The notes: generated from the letters alone by a model not told the origin. A stretch of 64,000 bases of DNA from Zoogloea sp044344315 (GCF_044344315.1 NZ_JBIJDC010000006.1:1-64000), one strand, 5' to 3'. Positions 24,513-33,746 are shown, counted from the first letter of the stretch. Numbers and translations are program-made.

Positions 24513-26327
24513 TTACTTTTCCATCTTCCAGTCCGGGGCATAGGCCTGCAGCCACTGCTCCAGCATCAGGATGATCCATACCATCTCGCCGTAGTAGCCC
24601 GGGCTTTCGGGCAGCCACTTTTCGTGCAGCTCGCGGATGAAGGCCGGGCGGATCACGCCGCGGGCGGCGAAGGCTTCCAGGTTGTCCTTGGCCAGCTTGC
24701 TGAGGCCCGGGTGCTTGACCGCCCAGATGCCGAAGGGCAGGCCGAAGCCGTGCTTCTTCTTGGTGATGATCTCGTCGGGCAGGAAGCCGCGCAGTGCTTC
24801 CTTGAACAGCCAGCGCAGCTTGAGGCCCTTGAGCTTCCACTCGGTGGGCAGCGTCAGGGAATAGTCGAGCAGCTCGTCCGAGAGGAAGGGGAAGCCCACA
24901 TCCACCCCGGCCAGGCGGGTGGTGCCGATGACCTTGGGCAGGTCGTTGTCGGCCAGGGTGTATTTCCAGTCGAAAGCCAGCATGCGATTGACCAGGCTGG
25001 CGTTCTTCACTTCGGCCCAGGTGGCGCGTTGCAGCTTGCCGGGTTCGTCGGTGTCGATGCGCCGGCAGAAGCCCGGCTCGAAGACGGTGTCGATGCCCAG
25101 GCGGTGCAGCAGGTTGTACATTTCCATGCGGTCGGGCATGGGCACGCTGGCCTGTTCGACGTAGCTGACACCCTTCTTGACCAGCGGGATGCTGCCCAGG
25201 CCAGGGAGGCCGGAAATCGGCTCGACCACTGTGTTGCGCAGCAGGGCAGGGATGGTTTCGTACCAGCCGAAGACCTTCTGCTTGGCATAACGGGAGTTGC
25301 CGCCGAAGAGCTCGTCGCCGCCGTCACCGGCGAGCAGTTTGGTGATGCCGTCGGCGCGGGCGCGGCTGGCGCAGATCCAGGCGGGCACGGCGGAGGAGTT
25401 GCCGAAGGGTTGATCGTAGCTGCGGGCCACGAGGGGGATGCCTTCGAGCAGGTCTTCCGGGGTGACGTAGTACTCGTGGTGGTCGGTCTTGAAATGCTTG
25501 GCGGCAATGCGCGCGTACTCCATTTCGTCGTAGCCGGTGGCATCGAAGCCCATGGAGTAGGTGCGGGCCGGGGCGCCGCCTACTTCGCAGAGCATGCCCG
25601 ATACGGTGGAGCTGTCGGTGCCCCCGGAGAGGAAGGAGCCGGTGTTGGGGCCGGCGTATTCGTTCCTGACCGATTCGCGGACGATGTCGAGGAAGCGGCC
25701 CTTGGCTTCGGAGAGGCTGATCCCCGGGGATTCCGTGAATTCCGGCGTCCAGTGCTTGGCGATGCGCGCCTGGCCACCGTTCCATTGCAGCAGGCTGGCC
25801 GGCGGCAGGCGCAGGACTTCCTGGAAGATGGTGAGGGGCGACGGAATGACGTGGAAGTACAGATAGTCGAAGATCGTCTGCGGGCTGATGCTGCGCTTTT
25901 CGAGGGGAACGCCGTCGGCACGGTCGGCGAAGGCGAACTCGCCGTTCTCATGGCCGTAGCACCAGGGGTCGGTGTCGAAGCGGTCGTTGAACAGGGACAC
26001 GGTGTTGCTGCGGGTGTCGATGAAGGCGACAGCAAAGCGCCCCTTGACCCCATCGACGACCTTGACGCCGAGCTTCTCGAAGCGTTCCAGCCAGGCTGCT
26101 GCGCCCCGTGCGGTCGCCTCGGGAAAGCGCGGTGCCCCCCGGTTGATGCACAGGATGCCATTGCGTTCGGCGAAGTCGGCGGGCTTGCGGGCGTTCAGCC
26201 GGCCACCGGCCCAGGTGCAGGACCAGCCGTCAGGGGACGACTGGATGGCAAGGTCCGGGGAGACACCGCTCTTCGGCGCCGTCAGGCGGGCGTGGATCAA
26301 GGTTGTGCTTTCCAAAACCGACTCCAT
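24513..26327 (-). CDS. Asparagine synthase homologue (exosortase-A-type cluster), glutaminase Cys absent
   Basis: 604 residues. The N-terminal ~200 residues have a class II glutaminase-like fold (GRFAVAFIDTRSNTVSLFNDRFDTDPWCY), but the mature enzyme would lack the catalytic N-terminal Cys2: the protein begins Met-Glu-Ser. The synthetase domain (about 215-600) keeps the ATP pyrophosphatase loop FLSGGTDSS near residue 232 and AGDGGDELFGGNSRYAK near 345. It probably amidates or otherwise activates a carboxylate with ATP, using free ammonia. It is the last gene of the minus-strand arm of the cluster, 133 bp after the PLP decarboxylase, and parallels the exosortase-A-associated amidotransferases. 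Confidence 0.75.
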   Translation of the reverse strand: MESVLESTTLIHARLTAPKSGVSPDLAIQSSPDGWSCTWAGGRLNARKPADFAERNGILCINRGAPRFPEATARGAAAWLERFEKLGVKVVDGVKGRFAVAFIDTRSNTVSLFNDRFDTDPWCYGHENGEFAFADRADGVPLEKRSISPQTIFDYLYFHVIPSPLTIFQEVLRLPPASLLQWNGGQARIAKHWTPEFTESPGISLSEAKGRFLDIVRESVRNEYAGPNTGSFLSGGTDSSTVSGMLCEVGGAPARTYSMGFDATGYDEMEYARIAAKHFKTDHHEYYVTPEDLLEGIPLVARSYDQPFGNSSAVPAWICASRARADGITKLLAGDGGDELFGGNSRYAKQKVFGWYETIPALLRNTVVEPISGLPGLGSIPLVKKGVSYVEQASVPMPDRMEMYNLLHRLGIDTVFEPGFCRRIDTDEPGKLQRATWAEVKNASLVNRMLAFDWKYTLADNDLPKVIGTTRLAGVDVGFPFLSDELLDYSLTLPTEWKLKGLKLRWLFKEALRGFLPDEIITKKKHGFGLPFGIWAVKHPGLSKLAKDNLEAFAARGVIRPAFIRELHEKWLPESPGYYGEMVWIILMLEQWLQAYAPDWKMEK

Positions 26328-26460
26328 TCATTCATTGATTCACGGCACATTGCTGCGCTGCCCGGTGGGCAATCGGACCGTCAGGCTTTCTGCGTGGCGT
26401 GGATATGGTTGTCAGTGCGTAGTGGCTTGCCACGGAGGTAGCGCACTCAGCACCCGTCGC

Positions 26461-27705
26461 TCACACCAGGACTTCAACCAGATCCGGATGGCTCAGGAAG
26501 CCGCGCGGGCTGGCGCTGGCGCCGTAGGCGCCGGACTGGAAGACGACGACCAGATCACCGGGCCCGGCCTCGGGCAGGTTCATGCGGTCGCCGAGGATGT
26601 CCAGCGGGGTACACAGGGGGCCGACCACGGATACGGCTTCGCCCGCCGGTGCGTCCATGCGGTTGCCGATGGCGACAGGGTAGTTCTTGCGGATGACCTG
26701 GCCGAAATTGCCCGAGGCCGACAGGTGGTGGTGCAGGCCGCCGTTGGTGACCAGGAAGGTGTGGCCGCGGGAGACCTTGCGATCGACGATGCGGCACACA
26801 TACACGCCCGCTTCGCCGACGAAGTAGCGACCCAGTTCGATGACGATCTCGGCCTGGGGCAGTTTCTCGCGGGCTTCCTGCTGGATGGCGGCAAGATTGG
26901 CGCCGATGCTGGACAGGTCGATGCGCTGCTCGCCAGGGAAATAGGGAATGCCGAAGCCGCCGCCCAGGTTGAGGAACCTGACCGGTGAGGGGGCTGCCTC
27001 GGACAGGCGCAGGGCCAGCTCGAAACACTTGCGCTGGGCCTCGACGATGGCTTCGGGGCGCAGGTTCTGGGAGCCTGCAAACAGGTGGAAACCTTCGAAG
27101 GCGAGGCCGGCCTTGCCGATTTCGGCGAGGAGCTCGGGCACCTGTTCGGCGTCCACGCCGAACTGCTTGGGCCCGCCGCTCATCTTCATGCCGGAGCTCT
27201 TTAGCTCGAAGTCGGGATTGACGCGTACGGCGACCCGCGCCGTCCAGCCGGTTTCCCGCTGGATGGCGGCCAGCACGCCGACTTCGCGGAAGGACTCGAT
27301 GTTGATGAGAATGCCGGAGGCGACGGCCTTGCGCAGCTCGTCGTCACCCTTGCCAGGGCCGGCAAAGCTGATTTCGTGGGGGTCGGCGCCACTGTCCAGG
27401 GCGACGTTGAGCTCCAGCGCCGAGGCCACGTCGATGCCATCCACCAGGCGGGCCATGTGGTTCACCACTGCCGGCATCGGGTTGGCCTTCATGGCGTAGT
27501 GCAGCTTGATGCCGGCTGGCAGGGCGGCGCGCAGATCGGCCACGCGGCGCGTCAGCAGCGCACGGTCATAGGCGTAGAAGGGGGTCTGGCCAACACGGGC
27601 GGCGAGGCGGGTCAGGGGAATGCCGCCGACCAGCAGCTCGTTGCCCTGGACCGGGAACTGGTCGGTGGAGGCATGGACCGGCTTCTCGCGGATGATGTCG
27701 CTCAT
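26461..27705 (-). CDS. PLP-dependent decarboxylase, exosortase-A-associated type
   Basis: 414 residues from ATG 27705, overlapping the stop of the ligase by ATGA. It is a fold-III (alanine-racemase-like) enzyme of the ornithine/diaminopimelate decarboxylase group. The PLP lysine is Lys73 in HYAMKANP, the glycine loop is LGGGFGIPYF near 250, and the dimer-supplied Cys is replaced in GPLCTPLD (Cys near 355 present). Family knowledge: exosortase-A-associated PLP decarboxylases co-occur with an AMP ligase, an acyl carrier protein and two hydrolases; the substrate is unknown. Its length and motifs fit this subgroup better than LysA, since an independent diaminopimelate lysA would be expected elsewhere. 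Confidence 0.85.
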   Translation of the reverse strand: MSDIIREKPVHASTDQFPVQGNELLVGGIPLTRLAARVGQTPFYAYDRALLTRRVADLRAALPAGIKLHYAMKANPMPAVVNHMARLVDGIDVASALELNVALDSGADPHEISFAGPGKGDDELRKAVASGILINIESFREVGVLAAIQRETGWTARVAVRVNPDFELKSSGMKMSGGPKQFGVDAEQVPELLAEIGKAGLAFEGFHLFAGSQNLRPEAIVEAQRKCFELALRLSEAAPSPVRFLNLGGGFGIPYFPGEQRIDLSSIGANLAAIQQEAREKLPQAEIVIELGRYFVGEAGVYVCRIVDRKVSRGHTFLVTNGGLHHHLSASGNFGQVIRKNYPVAIGNRMDAPAGEAVSVVGPLCTPLDILGDRMNLPEAGPGDLVVVFQSGAYGASASPRGFLSHPDLVEVLV

Positions 27706-29306
27706 TGCTGCACCTTGTGCTGATTCTCGAATTCGGTGGAAAGGGTCTTGCGGTCGATCTTGCCGTTGGGGTTGCGGGGCAGGGGGCCGTCCCGTACTTC
27801 GATCACCGAGGGCACCATGTAGGCCGGCATGCGCTGCTTGCACTCGGTCAGCAGGGTTGCGCTGTCGAGGGGCGCGCCGTCCTTGCCGGTGGCGATCACG
27901 CAGATGGAATGGCCGAGGGCCGGGTGGGGCACGCCGAAGGCGACGCACTCGCCCACCAGCTGGGTGCTGTAGAGGATCTCCTCGACTTCGGTGGGGCTGA
28001 CCCGGTAGCCGGATGTCTTCATCATCTCGTCGCGGCGCCCGATGAAGTACAGATAGCCTTCCTCGTCACGGCGCACGGTGTCGCCGGAGAACACGGCGAT
28101 CTCGGGCAGCACGAAGCCGCTCTGCCGGCCTGGCGCGGTGGCCGGCAGGGGTTTGAAGCGCTCGGCGGTCTTCTCCACATCGTTCCAGTAGCCCATGGCC
28201 ACGTGGGCGCCGCGCTGGACCAGCTCGCCCGGTTCGTTCGGGGCGCATTCGGTACCGTCATCACGCAGCACCAGCACTTCGGCGTTGGGGATGGCCTTGC
28301 CGATGGAGTCGGGGCGGGTATCCACCTGGTCGGGGGGCAAGTAGGTGGCGCGGAAGGCCTCGGTGAGACCGTACATCAGGAAGGGCTGGGTGCGTGGCAG
28401 GTGGGCGCGCAGGGCCTTGAGGGTTTCCAGAGGCATGCGCCCGCCGGTGTTGGCGAAGTAGCGCAGATGGTCGGTGACCGTCTCGGGCCACTTGAGCTGG
28501 GCGAGCTGGATGTACAGGGGCGGCACGGCGGTGAGGCCGGTGACCTTCTCCTTGACCATGGCCTTGAGAACGTCCTGGGGCAGCAGGTAGTTGAGCAACA
28601 CCACCCGGGCGCCGGAATGGAAGGCCGTGGTGAGCTGCGAGAAGCCCGCGTCGAAGGACAGGGGCAGGGCTGCCAGCAGGGTGTCGTCCGGGTTGTTGCC
28701 CAGGTAGGAGGCGACGCTCTTGGCACCGGCCACCATGTTGCGGTGGGACAGCACCACGCCCTTGGGGCGACCGGTACTGCCGGAGGTGTACAGAATGGAC
28801 AGCAGGTCGTTGTCGATGATGCGATGGCCTTTGCGCGGCGCGCTGGCCAGAAGGTCGGACCACTGATGCAGGCTGATCGAGCGCAGGCTTACCGGCTTGG
28901 TGAGCGGGCCGGTGAGGATCACCTGGCGCAGGTCATGACAATGATCCAGGGTCTCCGCCAGCAGGGGCAGGCGCTCGGGGGAGGTCACCAGCACCCGGGC
29001 GTTGCAGTCACGCAGGATGTGGCCGATCTGCTCGCCCTTGAGAATCGGATTGACCGGTACAAAGGCGCCCCCCGCGCGGGCGGTGCCGAAGCTCGCCACC
29101 ACCATCTCGATGCGTTTGTCCAGAAAGATGCCCACACGCTCACCCCGGTCGAGCCCGAGCTCGATCAGCCCGGAGGCAAAGCCGGTGACCTGGGCGTCCA
29201 GGTCCTGGTAGCTGAGGGTCGTTGCCCCGGCGGTCAGCGCGGCGGAGTCCGGATTGCGCGCGGCGGAGGCGGAGATGAGTTCGTGGAGGAGAGTCGTAGT
29301 GTGCAT
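27702..29306 (-). CDS. AMP-forming acyl-CoA ligase, exosortase-A-associated type
   Basis: 534 residues from ATG 29306. The AMP-binding loop ILYTSGSTGRPKGVVLSHRN is near residue 170, the A5-type motif MYGLTEAF near 310, and the C-terminal lysine motif NPNGKIDRKTL near 515. It activates a carboxylic acid as acyl-AMP and loads it on a thiol; the free-standing acyl carrier protein gene at 31777 is a likely acceptor. It is coupled to the PLP decarboxylase downstream (overlapping ATGA). Longer upstream frames exist, but the first good start context is 29306. Confidence 0.87.
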   Translation of the reverse strand: MHTTTLLHELISASAARNPDSAALTAGATTLSYQDLDAQVTGFASGLIELGLDRGERVGIFLDKRIEMVVASFGTARAGGAFVPVNPILKGEQIGHILRDCNARVLVTSPERLPLLAETLDHCHDLRQVILTGPLTKPVSLRSISLHQWSDLLASAPRKGHRIIDNDLLSILYTSGSTGRPKGVVLSHRNMVAGAKSVASYLGNNPDDTLLAALPLSFDAGFSQLTTAFHSGARVVLLNYLLPQDVLKAMVKEKVTGLTAVPPLYIQLAQLKWPETVTDHLRYFANTGGRMPLETLKALRAHLPRTQPFLMYGLTEAFRATYLPPDQVDTRPDSIGKAIPNAEVLVLRDDGTECAPNEPGELVQRGAHVAMGYWNDVEKTAERFKPLPATAPGRQSGFVLPEIAVFSGDTVRRDEEGYLYFIGRRDEMMKTSGYRVSPTEVEEILYSTQLVGECVAFGVPHPALGHSICVIATGKDGAPLDSATLLTECKQRMPAYMVPSVIEVRDGPLPRNPNGKIDRKTLSTEFENQHKVQQ

Positions 29307-29431
29307 GGGGCTGGAATGAATTCTTCGAACCGGTTTGGCGGGCAAAACCACTGTTTGACTGCGGCCGCCAGTCTATCTGAGCTTCATGACCGAATACGCG
29401 TGATGGATCACAGCCGGGGTCATTCCGTGCT

Positions 29432-30682
29432 TCAGGCGGGCAGGCTGTCGAGCAATCTGGCCAGCTCGGCGGTGCGCGACCGGCGTGAACAGGTGTCGGC
29501 AAGCTGGCGTTCGATACCCTGGAGGGTGCCATCCTTCCAGCGGCCGATGATCGAGTTGAGCATGCTGCGGATCTGCCCGGCATCGGTGATGTCGGCGATC
29601 CACGGGGCCTGCAGCGTGTTCAGGGTGCCCGCCGTGTTGCCGGCAAAATCGGTGAGGGCGATGATGGGCTTGCCGGCGCGGGCGTATTCGTAGAGCTTGG
29701 CCGGGATCTGCTTGTTGCAGGCAGCGGCCTGGAACAGCAAAAGGCCGTCGGCGCGCATCATTTCCTGGAGGGCGATGCGGTAGGCAACCACGGGCTCGAT
29801 CACCACGATGTCGTCGATGCCGTATTCGGCCAGCAGCTTGCGGTAGTAATCGTCGGTGCCAGTGGCCCGCAGGATGATGCGCAATCCTGCCGCGGAAACC
29901 TCGCCGGCAGCCTTCATGGCCTGTAGCGCCGCAAAGAAGGCGCGCGGGTCGCGCTCGGCGGGGTAAAGCACCCCGCTGTGCACCAGCACCATCTGGCCGT
30001 CGTTGCCCAGGGGGCGGGTGTCCAGGCCCCGCTCGGCGTCGCGGAAGTTGTCCTCGTCAAAGCCGTTCTCGATCACTGTCCAGCAGCTTGCCGGCTTGTC
30101 GGGGTAGCGCTCGGCGTACATGTCCCGGGTGGCGCGGGTGGTGAAGATGGCGCGGCTGCAGGCGCCGATGAGCCGGGATTCGAGGCGCCGGTGGATTTTC
30201 CAGGTGCTGGGGTTGACCGGGTAGCCGGGCTCGGTCATGCCGTCCCGGAAGTCGAGGACCAGGGGTAGGCCCGACAGCTTGTGCAGGGTCAGGCCGATCA
30301 TCGGTGCAGTGGCGATGGGGAATGTGGCAAAAATCGCCCGGGGTTTGTGGCGGCGGATCAGCTGCAGCCCGCGGATCACCCCCATCGGCCACCAGCTCAC
30401 CCAGCGGTCGGGTTGGGCCATCCAGCGCAGATAGCGGCCCTTGAGGGACAGGTGCCGGGCGGTGTCCAGGCCGAAGGCACGCTCCACCACCATGCCGCTG
30501 GGTATCTCGTCCATCTGGTCGTTGCTGACCGCCTCGTAGGCCCGCGGGGAAATGGTCAGGATCATCGGTTCCCACTTGTGGTCCCGCAAGTATTCCGAGA
30601 ACTTCAGGGTTCGCTGGATACCACTGCTCGCCTTCACGGGCGGGTAATGGTAGGCGATCATCAGCACGCGCTTGTCGTTCAT
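29432..30682 (-). CDS. Glycosyltransferase, GT4-like
   Basis: 416 residues from ATG 30682 (a GTG two codons upstream is possible). The start LMIAYHYPPVKASSGIQRTLKF is the typical GT-B N-terminal glycine-rich and HYPP motif. The C-terminal half has IPAKLYEYARAGKPIIALTD, the E-x-x-x-G-K/L-P sugar-nucleotide-binding pattern. It should transfer a sugar from a nucleotide donor to an exopolysaccharide or lipid precursor at the inner membrane. It is in the same orientation as the ligase gene, with 125 bp between. Confidence 0.82.
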   Translation of the reverse strand: MNDKRVLMIAYHYPPVKASSGIQRTLKFSEYLRDHKWEPMILTISPRAYEAVSNDQMDEIPSGMVVERAFGLDTARHLSLKGRYLRWMAQPDRWVSWWPMGVIRGLQLIRRHKPRAIFATFPIATAPMIGLTLHKLSGLPLVLDFRDGMTEPGYPVNPSTWKIHRRLESRLIGACSRAIFTTRATRDMYAERYPDKPASCWTVIENGFDEDNFRDAERGLDTRPLGNDGQMVLVHSGVLYPAERDPRAFFAALQAMKAAGEVSAAGLRIILRATGTDDYYRKLLAEYGIDDIVVIEPVVAYRIALQEMMRADGLLLFQAAACNKQIPAKLYEYARAGKPIIALTDFAGNTAGTLNTLQAPWIADITDAGQIRSMLNSIIGRWKDGTLQGIERQLADTCSRRSRTAELARLLDSLPA

Positions 30683-30815
30683 GAACACTCTGTACCCGGG
30701 TCGCCGGCCCGGCCAGGCGTGGTAGGTCGACGGATGCCGGGAAATTTATTCTGAATTGAGGCGCGGAGTTTAACCGACACCCTTCATATATTTTGCCAAA
30801 TAGTGCTTCCGCCGG

Positions 30816-31511
30816 TCATTGTCTGTGGCGCGGTGCAGCAAGGCTCAGTATAGGGCGGGAGTCGGCCGACAGGCTGACGTGAAACCAGGGGGCTGCGCTG
30901 ATGAAGCTGAGCTGCAGAGGGCCGATGCACAGGAATGTGGCGCTGCACAATCTGTCGATTCCCAGTCGGCCGTGGGCGGCCAGGGAGGTCGGATTGAACG
31001 CGGAAATGCGCGACATGCTCCAGCGAATCCCGCGGGCACTCAGATGAGCGTTGGCGGCATCCCAGAGACGGGCGAAAGTACGCCCGATGCGGTGCTTGGG
31101 CTCCACATGGACGTCGTAGTCCCATACGCAGGCGTCTGAATCGGCCAGCTCGTAGCGGCAGCGCACTTCATCCTCGTCGTAGGCGCCGTAGGCCAGCCAC
31201 AGAAAACCGGTGAATTCGTCGCCTGAGCGGGCCACGAAGCACTGAGCCTTGTCCCGCATTCGCCTGGCGATGACTTCCGGCGGGCGGGGGAAGCGGGGAA
31301 TCAGCGGGTCGTCCGGGGTGAGCTCGACGATCGGGTTCTTTGCCGACGGGCGGCATGCAGCCGCTCCATGGATGGGTTGGGCAACCAGGTAATAGCGGAC
31401 CAGGCGGGCATGACCGAGGCTCCCTCTGTTCAGCAGCAGGCTCAGGTAATAGAGGCTGCCATCAAGGGCGCCCAGCTGGTCGTAGGTGTTGCGGATGCGT
31501 TGAAAAGGCAT
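30816..31511 (-). CDS. GNAT-like acetyltransferase of the exosortase-A cluster
   Basis: 231 residues from ATG 31511. The middle region has the GNAT fold signature: a beta strand (CVWDYDVHVEP), then the acyl-CoA phosphate-binding helix (RIGRTFARLWDAANAHL), then the V-shaped motif ending in an Asn/His helix (FNPTSLAAHGRLG). I cannot name an acceptor. It is the first gene of the minus-strand arm and is divergent from the acyl carrier protein across 265 bp, so it is probably controlled together with the plus-strand arm. Confidence 0.65.
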   Translation of the reverse strand: MPFQRIRNTYDQLGALDGSLYYLSLLLNRGSLGHARLVRYYLVAQPIHGAAACRPSAKNPIVELTPDDPLIPRFPRPPEVIARRMRDKAQCFVARSGDEFTGFLWLAYGAYDEDEVRCRYELADSDACVWDYDVHVEPKHRIGRTFARLWDAANAHLSARGIRWSMSRISAFNPTSLAAHGRLGIDRLCSATFLCIGPLQLSFISAAPWFHVSLSADSRPILSLAAPRHRQ

Positions 31512-31776
31512 GGTCGGGTGAGGCCAGTGAAGCGAGACTGCCGGGAGCCGGCAGGCGCGAAAGGTAACCGCTAGGCGTGACCACACACTGTGGGAAAGTG
31601 CAAAACAAGGATAATTCGAGCTGATTGCTCTCAGTGCCGCTGCTCTGCAACGTACTTCACGGTCCCCCGAAGGTGCGTGTCGCATATAATGCAATGATAT
31701 CAAGCTTGCCCTCTCTGGCGCTGTCCGGGGTGTGCTCGCGTCTGCATACTAGGATTTTCCCGACTGGAGTCTGCTT
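31512..31776. other. Divergent region between the two arms of the exosortase-A-type cluster
   Basis: 265 bp without a credible gene. A TATAAT (31685-31690) is a -10 candidate for the plus arm, giving an ~80-nt leader, but no -35 at 16-18 bp is visible. A GGAG site (31766-31769) precedes the TTG start of the acyl carrier protein. Confidence 0.45.
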
Positions 31777-32025
31777 TTGGATACGAAGAACGAAGTGTTG
31801 TCGATTCTCGACGAAGTCTTGAGTCTGGGTGGTGCTGCTTCCCGGTTCGAGTTGGATACCCCGCTGCTGGGTGCCCTGCCTGATCTTGACTCCATGGCGG
31901 TTGTCGGTCTGATCAACATGATGGAAGAGCGCTTCGGCTTCATCGTGGAAGACGACGAAATTGACGGATCCACGTTTGCAACCGTGGGTTCGCTCGTCGA
32001 TTTCGTGAACGGAAAGCTCGCCTGA
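31777..32025 (+). CDS. Acyl carrier protein
   Basis: 82 residues starting at TTG 31777, spaced 7 nt from GGAG. The LPDLDSMAVVGLINMMEERF segment is the classic Asp-Ser-Met helix 2, and Ser39 is the 4'-phosphopantetheine attachment site. The acidic four-helix fold is typical. It lies directly before the two hydrolases (stop TGA then GTG start with no gap) and should carry the acyl group made by the divergent AMP ligase. Confidence 0.92.
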   Translation: MDTKNEVLSILDEVLSLGGAASRFELDTPLLGALPDLDSMAVVGLINMMEERFGFIVEDDEIDGSTFATVGSLVDFVNGKLA

Positions 32026-32859
32026 GTGGCTGCTGACACGCCCCGGCGGGAGGCGTTCTTCCTCCCGGGCGGGGTGACGGCAGGAGGTCGCTTCTGCCTG
32101 GTGACTCGCGCTGAAGTACCCAAGGGTACGCTCGTCTTTGCTCATGCCTTCGCCGAGGAGATGAACAAGTCCCGGCGTATGGTGGCGCTCGCAGCCACGG
32201 CTTTTGCCGCACATGGCTGGAATACCCTTCAGGTGGATTTCACCGGTTGTGGTGACAGCGACGGTGATTTCGGCGACGCCAGCTGGGCGGCCTGGAATGG
32301 GGATCTTCAGGATGCCTGGCGCTGGGCCGAGGCGCATCTCTCCGGTCCGCTGGCCCTGTGGAGCCTGCGCAGTGGCGCGCTGGTGCTGTCCGACTGGCTG
32401 CGTTCAAGTGGCGTCATTGCTCCCTTGCTGCTGTGGCAGCCCGTAGCCAACGGACGTCAGCACCTCACCCAGTTCCTGCGCCTCAAGGCTGCCGGCGAAA
32501 TGCTCGCCGATGCGGACGCCAAAGCTTCCATGGAAGCCATCCGTGGCAGCCTGCAGGCCGGTGAAGCCGTGGACATCGCCGGTTACCGCCTGTCTGGCGC
32601 CCTGGCCAGTGGCATGGAAGCCGCCACCCTGGCGCTGCCGGCCGCTTATGGGGCGCCGGTGGCCGCTTTCGAAGTGGGTCCCCCTGATCGTACCGAGGTC
32701 TCTCCGGCCCTTCGGATGTTGGTGGAGCGCTGGTCCAAGGCTGGCGTGCAGGTGCGCGCCGAGGCAGTGGTGGGCCCGGCTTTCTGGCAAACCCAGGAAA
32801 TCGAGCTGTGCCCCGCCTTGATCGAGGCCTCCGTGAAGGCGCTGGAGGGTTTTTCATGA
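32026..32859 (+). CDS. Exosortase-A-associated hydrolase 2-like alpha/beta protein without canonical nucleophile
   Basis: 277 residues with GTG start adjacent to the ACP stop. The alpha/beta hydrolase core is visible: TLVFAHAFAEEMNKSRRM (oxyanion-type loop), NTLQVDFTGCGDSDGD, then the strand-turn-helix LALWSLRSGALV near residue 110-120. At the nucleophile elbow the expected Gly-x-Ser-x-Gly reads Ser-Leu-Arg-Ser-Gly, with Arg115 in place of the nucleophile, so classical serine hydrolase chemistry is unlikely. It probably has a binding or altered catalytic role. The next gene's ATG overlaps its TGA. Confidence 0.75.
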   Translation: MAADTPRREAFFLPGGVTAGGRFCLVTRAEVPKGTLVFAHAFAEEMNKSRRMVALAATAFAAHGWNTLQVDFTGCGDSDGDFGDASWAAWNGDLQDAWRWAEAHLSGPLALWSLRSGALVLSDWLRSSGVIAPLLLWQPVANGRQHLTQFLRLKAAGEMLADADAKASMEAIRGSLQAGEAVDIAGYRLSGALASGMEAATLALPAAYGAPVAAFEVGPPDRTEVSPALRMLVERWSKAGVQVRAEAVVGPAFWQTQEIELCPALIEASVKALEGFS

Positions 32860-33746
32860 CCGCCGAACCGCGTCTCCGGCAGGACTGTGCCGTATTTTTC
32901 GATTGCGCCGGAGAGTCTCTGTTGGGGATTGTTTCGGTGCCTGAGGCAGCAGCCGAAACCGGTGTGCTCGTTATCGTTGGCGGGCCCCAGTACCGGGCCG
33001 GTGCCCACCGCCAGTTTGTCTTGTTGGCTCGTCATCTGGCCGAGCAGGGTGTCCCCTGCATGCGTTTTGATTACCGTGGTATGGGCGATTCAACCGGCGC
33101 CACGCGGGATTTCGAGTCTGTCAGTGAAGATGTGGACGCGGCCATCGGTGCCTTCCTGAAGGCATGTCCGGGTTTGCGCCAAGTGGTGCTTTGGGGGCTG
33201 TGCGACGGTGCCAGCGCCGTGTGTCTGTACCCGGCTCACAAGGATCCGCGGGTTGCCGCGGCAGTGCTGCTGAATCCGTGGGTGCATTCCCAGGCGGGTA
33301 AGGCAAAGGTCATCCTCAAGCACTACTACCTGCAGCGCATTGCCGATCCGTCCTTCTGGAAGAAGCTCGGCAGCGGAAAAGTGAGCTTTCTCCAGTCCTT
33401 CGGCAGCCTGTTTTCCGTTGTTCGTGCAGCAAGGCGCAAGGCGCCTGCCGATGCCTCTGTGGATGTTGTCAGCGACGTCGGCAGCCCTTTCCCCGAGCGC
33501 ATGGCCCGGGGGCTGCTAGGCCGCAAGGGCCCTCTGGCCATTTTCCTGAGTGGGCGTGACTATGTGGCGCGGGAGTTCGACGACGCCTGCAAATCGAGTC
33601 CTGAATGGCGCAGGGTGCTGGAGCGTTCCGACCTGGAGATCACCCGTTTTGCGGATGCGGACCACAGTTTCTCCGATCCCGGAGAAACCCGGGCTGTTGC
33701 CGAAGCCACCCATGCCTGGCTTAAGGCCAAGGGCTTGGTCCGCTGA
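32856..33746 (+). CDS. Exosortase-A-associated hydrolase 1-like alpha/beta hydrolase with a Cys nucleophile
   Basis: 296 residues from ATG 32856 (ATGA overlap). The fold is alpha/beta hydrolase: VLVIVGGPQYRAGAHRQFV, CMRFDYRGMGDSTG, and the elbow WGLCDGASA at residues 113-121, where Cys116 stands in the usual Ser position. The late Asp/His of the triad are suggested by FLSGRDY near 225 and DADHSF near 270. This type co-occurs with exosortase-A clusters and may release or transfer the acyl chain from the carrier protein. Confidence 0.8.
   Translation: MTAEPRLRQDCAVFFDCAGESLLGIVSVPEAAAETGVLVIVGGPQYRAGAHRQFVLLARHLAEQGVPCMRFDYRGMGDSTGATRDFESVSEDVDAAIGAFLKACPGLRQVVLWGLCDGASAVCLYPAHKDPRVAAAVLLNPWVHSQAGKAKVILKHYYLQRIADPSFWKKLGSGKVSFLQSFGSLFSVVRAARRKAPADASVDVVSDVGSPFPERMARGLLGRKGPLAIFLSGRDYVAREFDDACKSSPEWRRVLERSDLEITRFADADHSFSDPGETRAVAEATHAWLKAKGLVR

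Noticed and set aside
31685..31690. TATAAT as a mapped promoter for the acyl carrier protein gene
   Set aside because: No -35 element at normal spacing; kept only as a note in the intergenic entry.
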